Shown: one piece after another, positions 1 through 8,606 of the stretch
Layout of the letters: every line of letters starts with the position of its first letter
How positions within the stretch are numbered: position 1 is the stretch's first letter
Assembly: GCF_002356315.1 (NCBI RefSeq)
Contig: NZ_AP018164.1
Location: 3,782,001-3,846,000, forward strand
Source of the DNA: Mycobacterium shigaense
Lineage (GTDB): Bacteria > Actinomycetota > Actinomycetes > Mycobacteriales > Mycobacteriaceae
Length of the DNA stretch: 64,000 nucleotides
Direction: 5' to 3'
Translations under genes and position numbers: made by a program
Notes under the pieces: model-generated
Databases searched by the model: none
Seen by the model: only the letters and a program-made list of their open reading frames with translations
Told to the model about the DNA's origin: nothing

Positions 1-3000
1 GCACCGTGCCGGCAATCGCGTACTGCGAGCCGCGCAGGTTGAAGTTCACGATCTCCAGGAATTCACCAGTGCGCTCGGCGATTTCGGCGACGAAGTCGGT
101 GACTTCGTCGTCGGGCAGGTCGATCTGCGACGGGCGGATAGCCGCCAACCGGTAGTTGGACCGGCCCAGCTCGTCGCGCGGCACGATGTCGTGCATCTTC
201 GAGCCGCGGTGAAACACCATCTCCAGCAAGGCTTCCAGCTTGTAGATGCCCGTCACGCAGGCCAGCGCGGTGTACTCACCGACGGAGTGGCCGCAGGCGA
301 TGGCGTCTTCGACGAAGGCGCCCTGCTCGCGCATCTCGGCGACCTGGGCCGCGGCTACCGTCGCCATCGCGACCTGGGTGAACTGCGTCAGGTAGAGGAC
401 GCCCTCGGGGTGGTGGTAGTGCACGCCGCTGGCGATGATGCTGGTCGGGTTGTCGCGCACCACGTGCAGCACCGAGAAACCCAGCGTGTCGCGGGTGAAC
501 TTGTCGGCGGTGTCCCACACCTTGCGGGCGGCCTTGGACCGGGCCCGCACCTCCATGCCCATGCCTTTGTGCTGGATGCCTTGACCGGGGAACGCGTAGA
601 CCGTCCTGGGCGCGGCCAGTCGCGCGGTGGCCGACATCACCAGGTCGGTTCCGATCTTGGCGGTGATCTCCAAAACCTCTGCACCCTGGTCGATTCCGAC
701 GCGGTCGACCCGGAAGTCGACCTGATCGTCGGGGCGGACCATGCCCAGGAACCGCGCGGTCCAGCCGACCAGCCGCGCCGGCGGCCGGGCCTGGCCGTCG
801 GTGGCGGTCACCGCGTGCTGCGCGGCCGCCGACAGCCACATGCCGTGCACGATCGGCGTTTCCAGACCGGCCAGCAGCGCGGCGGCCTTGTCCGTGTGGA
901 TCGGGTTGTGGTCACCGGACACCACCGCGAACGGGCGCATGTCGACCGGCGCGGTGAGCGTGACGTCGCGCCGGCGCCGGCGCGGGGTGTCGGTCGCGTT
1001 CTCCGACATCGCGCCGCCGGCCCGGACCGGGTCGGCGAGTTCGGCGGTACCGGTGCGGCCGAGGATCGCGAACCGTTCGGCGAGGGCGGCGATCGCGACA
1101 CCGTCGGGGCCCGTCACCGTGACCGAGACCGGGACGACCCGGCCCAGGTCGGTGTCGATGGCCGCCGCAGCCGTTGCGGTGACGGTCAATTGGGCAGGTT
1201 CTGCCGGCAGCGTGCCGACCAGGTGGGCGGCGTGGTCCAGGTGTACCAGGCTCAGCAGGCCCTCGACCACCGGGACGCCGGCCTCGGTGACCGCCGCTCC
1301 GATGGTCGCGAAGACCGCCGGCCAGCAATGGCCGACCAGCGCGTCGGGCACGGTGGTCAGGCTGGGCGCCAGGCGCTCGCCGAAGGTCGCCGTCACCCCG
1401 GTGTGGTCGGCGACGCGCTCGGGGTCCCAATCCACCGTCACGGTCGTGGTCCCGTCGGTGACCGTCGGGAGGAATTCCGGCCCGTCTACGCCGGCGGCGA
1501 TCGCCAGCACCGCACGCATGGCGGCGGTGGCGTCGTCGGTGGAGACAACCGGGATGCCGCCGTCAACGGTGTTGGCGTGCAACGTGAACGGAATGTCGAT
1601 CCAGACACCCGAGATCGGCACGGACAAAACGACCTGCTCATTGCCGGACTCGCCGGGCTGGACCTGCAGCCGCGCGCCGGTGGAAGAGTGTGTGGCGCGC
1701 AGACTTTCGGATCCTTCAGAGCCTTCGTGCACCAGCCAGTCGCCCGGCTCGGCGATGCGGTGCACCGGGTTGGTGGTGGTGCGCCCGGCCCACAGCACAT
1801 CCGGGGCGTCGAGCACCACGGCCAGCGGCCCCGTCACGTCGGGGCGGCCCAGGCGGCGCGACCGGACGGGCTTCGGCTCGGCACCGGATCCCAGCACCTC
1901 GTCGATGGCGGCTTGCTCGAAGCGATCGAGCAGTTCACCGACAGGCTCGTCGATCCGGGTGATGCCGGCGACCGCGGCGGTACCCGGGATGATGCAGACC
2001 TGGTCGGCGTCGTAGCGCGCGTCGTGCGCCTGCCACAGCGAGTCGCTGCGCCACCAGCGCCGCACATCCTTGTCGATGACGGGAACGAAATTGACGGGCT
2101 TACCCAGCGTCTTGCACAACGTGACGAAGAACGGCACGTCCGCGGGGTGCAGCACGACGGTCTCGGCATCCGGGTAGGCAGCGAGCAGCGCGGTGATGGC
2201 CGCCTCCGGGTTCTCCAGCAGGGCCTCGTCGGCGAACAGCGTGTCGATGGGGCCATGGTCCTGCGCGTGCAGCCGCGCCTCGGCGCGCTGCAGCATCTGC
2301 TGGAACCGGTCGCGCCAGGTGTCAGCCAGCCACGGGCTGCCCGGAGACGCAGTGTCGGCGGTCGAGTCGCCCTCCCCGATGGCCAGCTCGACGTAGCGGC
2401 GCAGCCACTGCAGGTAGGTCATCTCCTTGACGTCACCGAAGTAGGGCTTGGCGGTGTTGGCCATCGCCGCAATGATCTCGTCGCGGCGCTCGGCGACGGC
2501 GTCGGCGTCACCGGCGACCTCGTCGAGCAGCCGGCCGCAGCGCGAGGCCGAGTTGTCGATCTCGTGGATGTCCGCGCCGAGCTGGCTGCGGCTGGAAGCC
2601 ATGCCGCCCTGCGCTTTTCCGGCGCCGATCCACTGATCGGTGCCGGTGGTCTCGACCAGCATCCGCTTGACCGACGGCGACGTGGTCGCCTCGAGGGTGG
2701 CCATCGCCGCGGTGCCCACCAGGATGCCGTCGATCGGCATCGACGGGAAGCCGTAGGCCTGCGACCAGCGCCCGGACAGGTATTCAGCCGCCCGCTCGGG
2801 GGTGCCGATGCCGCCGCCGACACAGACGGTGATGTTCGGCCGCGACCGCAGCTCCGAGTACGTCGCCAGCAGCAGGTCGTCGAGGTCTTCCCAGGAGTGG
2901 TGACCACCGGCGCGCCCGCCCTCGATGTGCACGATCACCGGCTTGGTGGGCGCCTCGGTGGCGATCCGGATGACCGCGCGGATCTGCTCGATGGTGCCGG

Positions 3001-4621
3001 GCTTGAACACGACGTGGCTGATGCCGACGTCGTTGAGCTCGTCGATCAGCTCGACGGCTTCCTCGAGGTCCGGGATGCCCGCGCTGATCACCAGCCCGTC
3101 GATGGCCGCGCCGGACTGGCGGGCCTTTTGCACCAGGCGCTTGCCGCCGACCTGCAGCTTCCACAGGTACGGGTCCAGGAACAACGTGTTGAACTGGTAG
3201 GTGCGGCCGAGCTCGAGCAGACCGGACAGCTGCTCGATGCGGTCGGCGAAGATTTCCTCGGTCACCTGGCCGCCGCCGGCCAGCTCCGCCCAGTGCCCGG
3301 CGTTGGCCGCGGCGGCGACGATCTTGGCGTCGACGGTGGTGGGCGTCATCCCGGCGAGCAGGATCGGCGACCGCCCGGTCAGCCGGGTGAACTTGGTGGA
3401 CAGCTTGATCCGGCCATCGGGCAGGCGCACCACGGTCGGGGCGTAGCTCGACCAGGCCCGGGCCACCTCAGGCGTGGCGCCGACGGTGAACAGGTTGCGC
3501 TGCCCGCCGCGGGTCGCGGCCGGCACGATGCCGACGCCCAGACCGCGGATGACCGGCGCAGTCAACCGGGTGAGGATGTCGCCGGGACCCAGGTCCAGGA
3601 TCCAGCGCGCGCCGGCGTCGTGCACCCGGGTGATCTCTTCGACCCAGTCGACGCCGCTGACCAGGATGGCGTCGGTCAGTTGCCGCGCCAATTCGACGTC
3701 GAGGCCGACCTTCTCGGCCCAGTTACCGACGATGTCGATGCCGTCGGCCAGCCGCGGCGTGTGGAAGCCCACCTCCACCCGAACGGGGTCGAACACCGGC
3801 GCGAAGACGTCGCCGCCGCGCAGCTTGTTCTTGCGGTCGGCCTCTTCTTTCTCGGAGATCTGCTGGCAGTACAGCTCGAAGCGGGACAGCTGCTCGGGCG
3901 TTCCGGTGATGACGACCGAGCGCCGGCCGTTGCGGATGGACAGCACCGGCGGCAGCACGGTCCGCACGTCCTGGGCGAACTCGTCGAGCAGGTGGCGGAT
4001 GCGCTCGGGGTCGGCGTTGGTGACCGACACCATCGGCGAGCGGTCGCCCAGGACGGAGATGCCGCGGCGACGGGCCACCAGCGTTCCGGCGGCGCCGATC
4101 AGCTGCGCCATCGCCAGCAGTTCGACGTCGCGGGCACCGGCGGCGTTCAACGCCTCCACGGCCAGCACGCCCTGGGAGTGCCCGGCCACCGCCACCGGCG
4201 GCGTCTCGACGAGGTCCAGGCCCTGGCGGCTCAGCGCCCGGATCGCCGCGATCTGGGTGAGCAGCACCCCGGGCACCGACACCGCCGCGGAGGTCAGGTG
4301 CTTGTCCGACGGAACCGGGTCCTCGGCGGCCAGCGCACGCACCCACCGCAGCGGGTCGAAACCGATCGGACGCACCACGACCAGTTCCTTGGCCACCGGC
4401 TCCAGCAGCAGCTCGACCTCGCCGACCACCGTCGCCAGGTCGGTCTCGATGCCGGCCGAGGAGACCAGCTCTTCCAGCGTCTCCAGCCAGGCACTGCCCT
4501 GGCCGCCGAATGCGACTGCGTACGGTTCGCCGGCCGTCAGACGGTCGACCAGAGCGTGGGTGCTGTGCGGACCACTTCCGTCGCGGTCAGCGGACACCCG
4601 GCCATGCTCATAGATCGTCAC
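1..4621 (-). CDS. fas: Type I fatty acid synthase, N-terminal half (runs off left edge)
   Basis: Multifunctional cytosolic FAS I that makes C16-C26 acyl-CoAs, the precursors of membrane lipids and the mycolate alpha branch. About 1540 of roughly 3070 residues are present. Domains in order: acyltransferase with the AGHSQG nucleophile elbow (about residue 170), the flavin enoyl reductase (about 430-900, with the GGRAGGHHSW stretch), a hotdog dehydratase with GDHNPIHTD (about 1280), and the start of the malonyl/palmitoyl transferase with ACGHSVGEYTA. KR, KS and ACP lie outside the window. The start is GTG at 4621 (VTIYEHGRV), matching the known mycobacterial N-terminus and preceded by GGGAGA at a good spacing. 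The long open frame on the opposite strand here is a high-GC shadow. Confidence 0.97.
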   Translation of the reverse strand, partial: MTIYEHGRVSADRDGSGPHSTHALVDRLTAGEPYAVAFGGQGSAWLETLEELVSSAGIETDLATVVGEVELLLEPVAKELVVVRPIGFDPLRWVRALAAEDPVPSDKHLTSAAVSVPGVLLTQIAAIRALSRQGLDLVETPPVAVAGHSQGVLAVEALNAAGARDVELLAMAQLIGAAGTLVARRRGISVLGDRSPMVSVTNADPERIRHLLDEFAQDVRTVLPPVLSIRNGRRSVVITGTPEQLSRFELYCQQISEKEEADRKNKLRGGDVFAPVFDPVRVEVGFHTPRLADGIDIVGNWAEKVGLDVELARQLTDAILVSGVDWVEEITRVHDAGARWILDLGPGDILTRLTAPVIRGLGVGIVPAATRGGQRNLFTVGATPEVARAWSSYAPTVVRLPDGRIKLSTKFTRLTGRSPILLAGMTPTTVDAKIVAAAANAGHWAELAGGGQVTEEIFADRIEQLSGLLELGRTYQFNTLFLDPYLWKLQVGGKRLVQKARQSGAAIDGLVISAGIPDLEEAVELIDELNDVGISHVVFKPGTIEQIRAVIRIATEAPTKPVIVHIEGGRAGGHHSWEDLDDLLLATYSELRSRPNITVCVGGGIGTPERAAEYLSGRWSQAYGFPSMPIDGILVGTAAMATLEATTSPSVKRMLVETTGTDQWIGAGKAQGGMASSRSQLGADIHEIDNSASRCGRLLDEVAGDADAVAERRDEIIAAMANTAKPYFGDVKEMTYLQWLRRYVELAIGEGDSTADTASPGSPWLADTWRDRFQQMLQRAEARLHAQDHGPIDTLFADEALLENPEAAITALLAAYPDAETVVLHPADVPFFVTLCKTLGKPVNFVPVIDKDVRRWWRSDSLWQAHDARYDADQVCIIPGTAAVAGITRIDEPVGELLDRFEQAAIDEVLGSGAEPKPVRSRRLGRPDVTGPLAVVLDAPDVLWAGRTTTNPVHRIAEPGDWLVHEGSEGSESLRATHSSTGARLQVQPGESGNEQVVLSVPISGVWIDIPFTLHANTVDGGIPVVSTDDATAAMRAVLAIAAGVDGPEFLPTVTDGTTTVTVDWDPERVADHTGVTATFGERLAPSLTTVPDALVGHCWPAVFATIGAAVTEAGVPVVEGLLSLVHLDHAAHLVGTLPAEPAQLTVTATAAAAIDTDLGRVVPVSVTVTGPDGVAIAALAERFAILGRTGTAELADPVRAGGAMSENATDTPRRRRRDVTLTAPVDMRPFAVVSGDHNPIHTDKAAALLAGLETPIVHGMWLSAAAQHAVTATDGQARPPARLVGWTARFLGMVRPDDQVDFRVDRVGIDQGAEVLEITAKIGTDLVMSATARLAAPRTVYAFPGQGIQHKGMGMEVRARSKAARKVWDTADKFTRDTLGFSVLHVVRDNPTSIIASGVHYHHPEGVLYLTQFTQVAMATVAAAQVAEMREQGAFVEDAIACGHSVGEYTALACVTGIYKLEALLEMVFHRGSKMHDIVPRDELGRSNYRLAAIRPSQIDLPDDEVTDFVAEIAERTGEFLEIVNFNLRGSQYAIAGTV

Positions 4622-5130
4622 GTTCTGTATCTCCCTGTATGCGTCTTTTCGTCTCGGTTCGGATTCCGCAGTGAATCGCAGCCACAAAGCCGGTGACCGG
4701 TGAGTCGTCGGTGGGCCACTTAGGTAAGCCGTGCGGCGCGGCCGACTCGATCGGCTGCACTAAGAGTGTCATAAGGATTCGTGAGCTTTTGGCGTGCTGA
4801 TCGGTTACTGGTGAGTTCTACGCGCGGGTAACCGTGTCGTGGGTAACACCGGGATTAACCGCGCCCGCGGGCGTCCCGAACAAACGTCCTGCATGCAGGT
4901 GGTTACGGTCGAGTAGCTATAACTTCGCTGATCAAGGCGGCATTGTTATCAAATCGTTACGTGAAAATTTTCCACATCGCGCCGCGCGAGACGCAACGTC
5001 TACGACGCGCTCGCGGGGGAGCCGGCGTCCGCGGCGCGCGGCGGACGGCGAACGAGTGTTTGCTGGAGCGCGGGCCGGGGCGGCGCGAGCCCGGCCGGCC
5101 GTCGCGAAGGTCTATAGGCCTGACTGCAGC
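4622..5130. promoter_or_regulatory. fas upstream region, 509 bp without a gene
   Basis: This gap lies between the fas start and the end of the Rv2525c-type gene, so it should hold the fas promoter and any FasR-type operator (FasR control of fas is known in mycobacteria; the site was not identified here). Visible structure is a cluster of GGTTAC/GGTAAC-like words (about 4803, 4828, 4845 and 4900) and a GC-rich hairpin at 5026-5047. I see no supportable coding region. Confidence 0.4.
5026..5047 (-). terminator. Possible hairpin terminator after the Rv2525c-like gene
   Basis: CGTCCGC and GCGGACG form a 7-bp stem around an 8-nt GC-rich loop, about 85-105 bp past the stop codon of the upstream minus-strand gene. 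There is no U-tract, as is common for mycobacterial hairpin terminators, so termination is only inferred. Confidence 0.3.
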
Positions 5131-5850
5131 TCAGGTCCACTGCCCGAACTGGGGCTTGAGGATCTCGTTGATGTCCACACCGACCCCGCCGACGCTGCGC
5201 TTATCGATCTCGACCTGGTGCAGATGCGCGGCCGGGTGGGCGTATCCCTTGGGCGATCCCCAGTTGTGCTGCCAGAAGTAGGAGCCCAGGCCGTCGTGCA
5301 GCGCCCAGTCGATGGTCTTCGAGTTGGCGTAAACACCCGTCCGCTGGTGTCCGATCACCGATTCCCACGCCCGCAGGTAGGGCGCGACCTGGTTTTTGTA
5401 CTGCTCGTAGGTCGGGTCGTCGTCGATCGAGGCGTAAATCGGGGCGGTGGCGGGGCCGCCGGCCGCGGCGTGCAGCTGTTCGCCGCGCTGCGCGTGCTGC
5501 TGACCGGCGCTGGCGCCGCCCAGCCAGTCCGACGTGCTGCCCTTGCCGTACTGGTAGCAGGACACGATTTTCAGGCCGTTGCTGTTGAGATCGCGCGCCT
5601 CGGAGACCCCGATGGGCTTGCCCAGCATCCAATTGCCGCCCGGCCGGCGATCGGAGACGTACCGGATCGACCCGACGGCACCGGCGGCCCGGATCTGGCT
5701 GGCGGGGATCACCCCGGCCGCGTAGTCCAACAGGGTGCCGAGCGACGCCGAGGCGGGTGCGGCGCGCAGCGACGACGCCGCGACGCCCAGCCCGACCAGG
5801 GCCGGGGTCGCGGCGGCGAATCTCAGCACGTCACGGCGGCTAAACGACAC
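5131..5850 (-). CDS. Tat-exported DUF1906 glycoside hydrolase-like protein (Rv2525c homologue)
   Basis: 239 residues starting at GTG. The N-terminus has a twin-arginine signal (SFSRRDVLRFAAA) followed by a hydrophobic stretch and an Ala-rich cleavage region near residue 35. The mature part is the DUF1906 TIM-barrel-like domain, with SIDDDPTYEQY and GVYANSKTIDWAL, as in M. tuberculosis Rv2525c, which sits next to fas in the same order. The fold resembles lysozyme-like glycoside hydrolases and a cell-wall role is proposed for the family; the substrate is unknown. It is transcribed towards fas. The identification is strong, the catalytic role is not. Confidence 0.92.
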   Translation of the reverse strand: MSFSRRDVLRFAAATPALVGLGVAASSLRAAPASASLGTLLDYAAGVIPASQIRAAGAVGSIRYVSDRRPGGNWMLGKPIGVSEARDLNSNGLKIVSCYQYGKGSTSDWLGGASAGQQHAQRGEQLHAAAGGPATAPIYASIDDDPTYEQYKNQVAPYLRAWESVIGHQRTGVYANSKTIDWALHDGLGSYFWQHNWGSPKGYAHPAAHLHQVEIDKRSVGGVGVDINEILKPQFGQWT

Positions 5851-5961
5851 ATGCGAAAGGGTACGGCAGAAACCCCATTAGACACATCAGCAACAGTGGT
5901 TACATCTGCATCACACTTTGTTTAGCGCCAACCAGACGGCGCGCGGCTGGGTCATTATTGT

Positions 5962-5977
5962 TAACTTTATAAAGTTA
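5962..5977. promoter_or_regulatory. 16-bp perfect palindrome upstream of the Rieske oxygenase
   Basis: TAACTTTATAAAGTTA reads identically on both strands. It ends 41 bp before the ATG of the Rieske gene, in a short AT-rich island. It has the size and symmetry of a dimeric repressor site, possibly overlapping the promoter. The binding protein is unknown. Confidence 0.45.
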
Positions 5978-6018
5978 GCGTCCGGAGGGATCAACCATTC
6001 GACCGCAGGGGGCCGCCG

Positions 6019-7155
6019 ATGGATCGTGACCAGCTTGTCGACCTGACCCGGCGCGCCTTGAAGCTGGCGCGCGACAAGACCACGGACCTGGCGCCCGGGC
6101 AGCACCGGGTCGAAGCGCGGGACTACGCCTCCGTCGAGCGCCACCACCTCGACCGGGCGCTGATGCTGGCCAGCCCGCAGCTGGTCGGCTACGTCTCCGA
6201 GCTCGCCGGTCCCGGCGCGTACTGCACCAAGACGGTGATGGGCCGGTCCATCCTGCTGACCCGAACGACCGACGGCTCGGTCCGGGCATTCGACAACGTC
6301 TGTCTGCACCGGCAATCGCAACTGGTGACGGGGTGCGGCACCGCCAAGCGATTCACCTGTCCTTATCACGCCTGGACCTACGACAACAGCGGCACGCTGG
6401 TCGGCCTGCCCGGCCGGGAGGGCTTCCCGGATATGACCGTCAAGTCCGCCGGGCTGAACGAGCTGGCGGCCGCCGAGTTCGCCGGGTTCCTCTGGGTGGC
6501 CTTGGCGCCGGGTGCGACGCTGGACGTCGCCGCGCATCTGGGACCGCTCGCCGAAGAGCTCGACTCGTGGGGCATCGGGCGCTGGTCCCCGTTGGGCGAG
6601 AAGGTGCTCGACTCCCCGATCAATTGGAAACTGGCCGTCGACACCTTCGCCGAGAACTACCACTTCGCCACCGTGCACCGCGACACCTTCGCCACCATCG
6701 CCCGCAGCAACTGCACGGTGTTCGACGCCTTCGGACCGCACCACCGACTGATCTTTCCGCTGAAGGCGATTCTCGACCTACAGGACGTGCCCGAAGAGCA
6801 ATGGGATCCGTTCCACAATATGGTCGTGATCTACGCGCTGTTTCCCAACATCGTGCTGTCGGTGACGATCGCCAACGGCGAGCTGTTCCGCATTTACCCC
6901 GGCGACGAACCGGGACGGTCGATCACCGTGCACCAGAACTCGACGCCGCTGGACCTCTCCGACGAATCGGTGGCCGCCGGTGCGCAGGCCGTCTTCGAAT
7001 ACGCGCACGCGACCGTGCGCGACGAGGACTACCGGCTGGTCGAGGGTCTACAGGCCAACCTCGAGTCGGGTGCTCGCGATCATCTGGTGTTCGGGCGCAA
7101 CGAACCGGGACTACAGCACCGCCACCTGACGTGGGCCAGGGCGCTGGGCGGCTAA
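6019..7155 (+). CDS. Rieske non-haem iron oxygenase, alpha subunit
   Basis: 378-residue ring-hydroxylating oxygenase subunit. The Rieske [2Fe-2S] ligands are visible as CLH (C95, H97) and CPYH (C114, H117). The mononuclear iron site is seen as ENYHFATVH (H215, H220), and the C-terminal half fits the catalytic SRPBCC domain. The family uses electrons from a reductase/ferredoxin to hydroxylate or demethylate aromatic or alicyclic substrates. No beta subunit or reductase is adjacent; the nearest Rieske ferredoxin is at 43 kb. The gene follows a 16-bp palindrome and faces the lipocalin-like gene tail to tail. Substrate not assignable. Confidence 0.92.
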   Translation: MDRDQLVDLTRRALKLARDKTTDLAPGQHRVEARDYASVERHHLDRALMLASPQLVGYVSELAGPGAYCTKTVMGRSILLTRTTDGSVRAFDNVCLHRQSQLVTGCGTAKRFTCPYHAWTYDNSGTLVGLPGREGFPDMTVKSAGLNELAAAEFAGFLWVALAPGATLDVAAHLGPLAEELDSWGIGRWSPLGEKVLDSPINWKLAVDTFAENYHFATVHRDTFATIARSNCTVFDAFGPHHRLIFPLKAILDLQDVPEEQWDPFHNMVVIYALFPNIVLSVTIANGELFRIYPGDEPGRSITVHQNSTPLDLSDESVAAGAQAVFEYAHATVRDEDYRLVEGLQANLESGARDHLVFGRNEPGLQHRHLTWARALGG

Positions 7156-7163
7156 GCCCGCCA

Positions 7164-8498
7164 TCAGCCTTCGGACAGCACCGCGATCAGATCACCGAAA
7201 AGCGTTGCCAGCGTGTCATTTTGCACGGGCATCGCACCGGTCAGCAGCGTCACAGCTTCACCGCGGCGGCCGCCGGCGACCAGCGGCGCCAGCTGATCGA
7301 CCACCGATTGCAAGCCGGAATCGACGTCGGCCACGGTGGTGGCCAGCACCTCGACCAGCTCCCAGTCCCGGTACAGCGCCAGCGAGCGCTCGTTGAACGC
7401 GAAACCGGTCACCGGCTTGCCCCACAGCGTCCCGCTGTAGCGGTACGGGCCCTCCATGTATTCGATGGGCAGGCCGTGCGCGGGGGCGGCCACCAACGGC
7501 TCCCCGATCAAGTCGAGTTGCATTGCGGCGCAGGTGATCCGGTGCCGATCCGGCAGGTAGCGGGCCGGGGCAGGAGGACGCAGCAGTGGCCGCACGCTCT
7601 CCGGCCAGCGCACGTAGCTGCTGACCGTGACCTCGACGTCCTCGGCGCATTGCGGCGCCATGTCCGGGTCCGGGTAACTCATGGTCACTCCGGTAAACGG
7701 TTGCAGCGCATTGCCGTTCACGCGGTCGAACTGCCGCCAGATGCTCACATCGACACCATTGTCGAAATTGATGGTGCGCCACTCGTGCGACCGGGCCCGC
7801 GGGTCTCCCCCGGATCCCCCGCCGCCGGCATACTTGGGAAACCACTGCCGGTCCACGTGCCCGGAGTCGCCGCTGACCTGCTCGACCACGTCACCCCACC
7901 GCAGGGTGCCCGTCATCGCCATGCCGGTCTGGAAGTAGGAGTAGGTATCGGGTTGGCCGAAGCAGGCGATCTTGCCGTTGTAGGTCGACGCGCCCAGCGG
8001 AGTCGGCGGCCGGGTGGGGGTGACGACGAGGTCCAGCCGCATCGAGCGCCCCTGCTGGTCCCGGCCCACCAGGCTGATCCGATAGGTGTAGGGCAGTAGT
8101 TGCCCGTCGCCGTCCAGGCAGGTGGTCCACGACGCGGTGCCGGCGCTGCTCCGGTAGCTGATGTCGAGATGGCCTGCGGCCATGGACATCTTGCGCTGCG
8201 TTCCCGGCTCCATGTTCTTCGGCGGGATGTCGTAATCGGTGTAGGTGCCGTAATCGCCGGTGTCGAGGTCGAACAACGCCATCGTGTAGAAATCGGCGAC
8301 GAACGTCCCGCCGGGTTGGTTCTTGTTGAAGATGGTCAGAAAGGCAAACGACCGGTCGCTCTCGGCGGCCCGCAGCTGCCCGGCGATGAACCAGGTGTCG
8401 GACTCCTGGTCTGGATGCTCACCCTCGGCGGCCGGAAAGTCCAGCTGGGGATCGCCGGGCACCAATTGAAACGGGTAACGGCGCCAATCGTTTGTCAT
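7164..8498 (-). CDS. Lipocalin/AttH-like (CrtC hydratase-related) protein
   Basis: 444 residues starting at ATG. The Trp/Tyr/Gly-rich beta pattern, with segments such as GHVDRQWFPKY and SHEWRTINFDNG, fits the AttH/carotenoid-hydratase double lipocalin fold. No signal peptide or membrane segment is seen. Such proteins are often described as secreted hydrolases or lipid-binding enzymes, but catalysis is rarely proven. It is divergent from the aldehyde dehydrogenase across a 108-bp promoter region carrying the 19-bp shared motif, so the two are probably co-regulated. Family call moderately sure, function unknown. Confidence 0.7.
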   Translation of the reverse strand: MTNDWRRYPFQLVPGDPQLDFPAAEGEHPDQESDTWFIAGQLRAAESDRSFAFLTIFNKNQPGGTFVADFYTMALFDLDTGDYGTYTDYDIPPKNMEPGTQRKMSMAAGHLDISYRSSAGTASWTTCLDGDGQLLPYTYRISLVGRDQQGRSMRLDLVVTPTRPPTPLGASTYNGKIACFGQPDTYSYFQTGMAMTGTLRWGDVVEQVSGDSGHVDRQWFPKYAGGGGSGGDPRARSHEWRTINFDNGVDVSIWRQFDRVNGNALQPFTGVTMSYPDPDMAPQCAEDVEVTVSSYVRWPESVRPLLRPPAPARYLPDRHRITCAAMQLDLIGEPLVAAPAHGLPIEYMEGPYRYSGTLWGKPVTGFAFNERSLALYRDWELVEVLATTVADVDSGLQSVVDQLAPLVAGGRRGEAVTLLTGAMPVQNDTLATLFGDLIAVLSEG

Positions 8499-8535
8499 GC
8501 CAACCTCGTCTCGCCGAACTGAGTGACAGCCTGGG

Positions 8536-8554
8536 TCTTTTTTCGCTATGTTAG
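8536..8554 (+). promoter_or_regulatory. 19-bp shared promoter motif, copy 1
   Basis: TCTTTTTTCGCTATGTTAG lies between the divergent lipocalin-like and aldehyde dehydrogenase genes. The same motif recurs at 14302, 18736 (minus strand), 21240 and 43415. Here it overlaps an inverted repeat, TTCGCTA-N12-TAGCGAA (8542-8567). TATGTT could be a -10 box, with GTGACA 18 bp upstream as -35. Confidence 0.55.
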
Positions 8555-8606
8555 CGTCAATAGCGAATTTACGGTCATGCTCCACCCTTCCGTAGGAAGT
8601 GCTCCG

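Noticed and set aside
191..4696. A 1501-residue open frame on the plus strand
   Set aside because: It is antisense to fas, has low-complexity Arg/Gly/His/Asp-rich composition and no recognisable domain: a high-GC shadow frame.
4834..5925. A plus-strand open frame covering the fas upstream gap and the Rv2525c-like gene
   Set aside because: Mostly antisense to a clear Tat-exported protein; the part in the gap shows no family resemblance.
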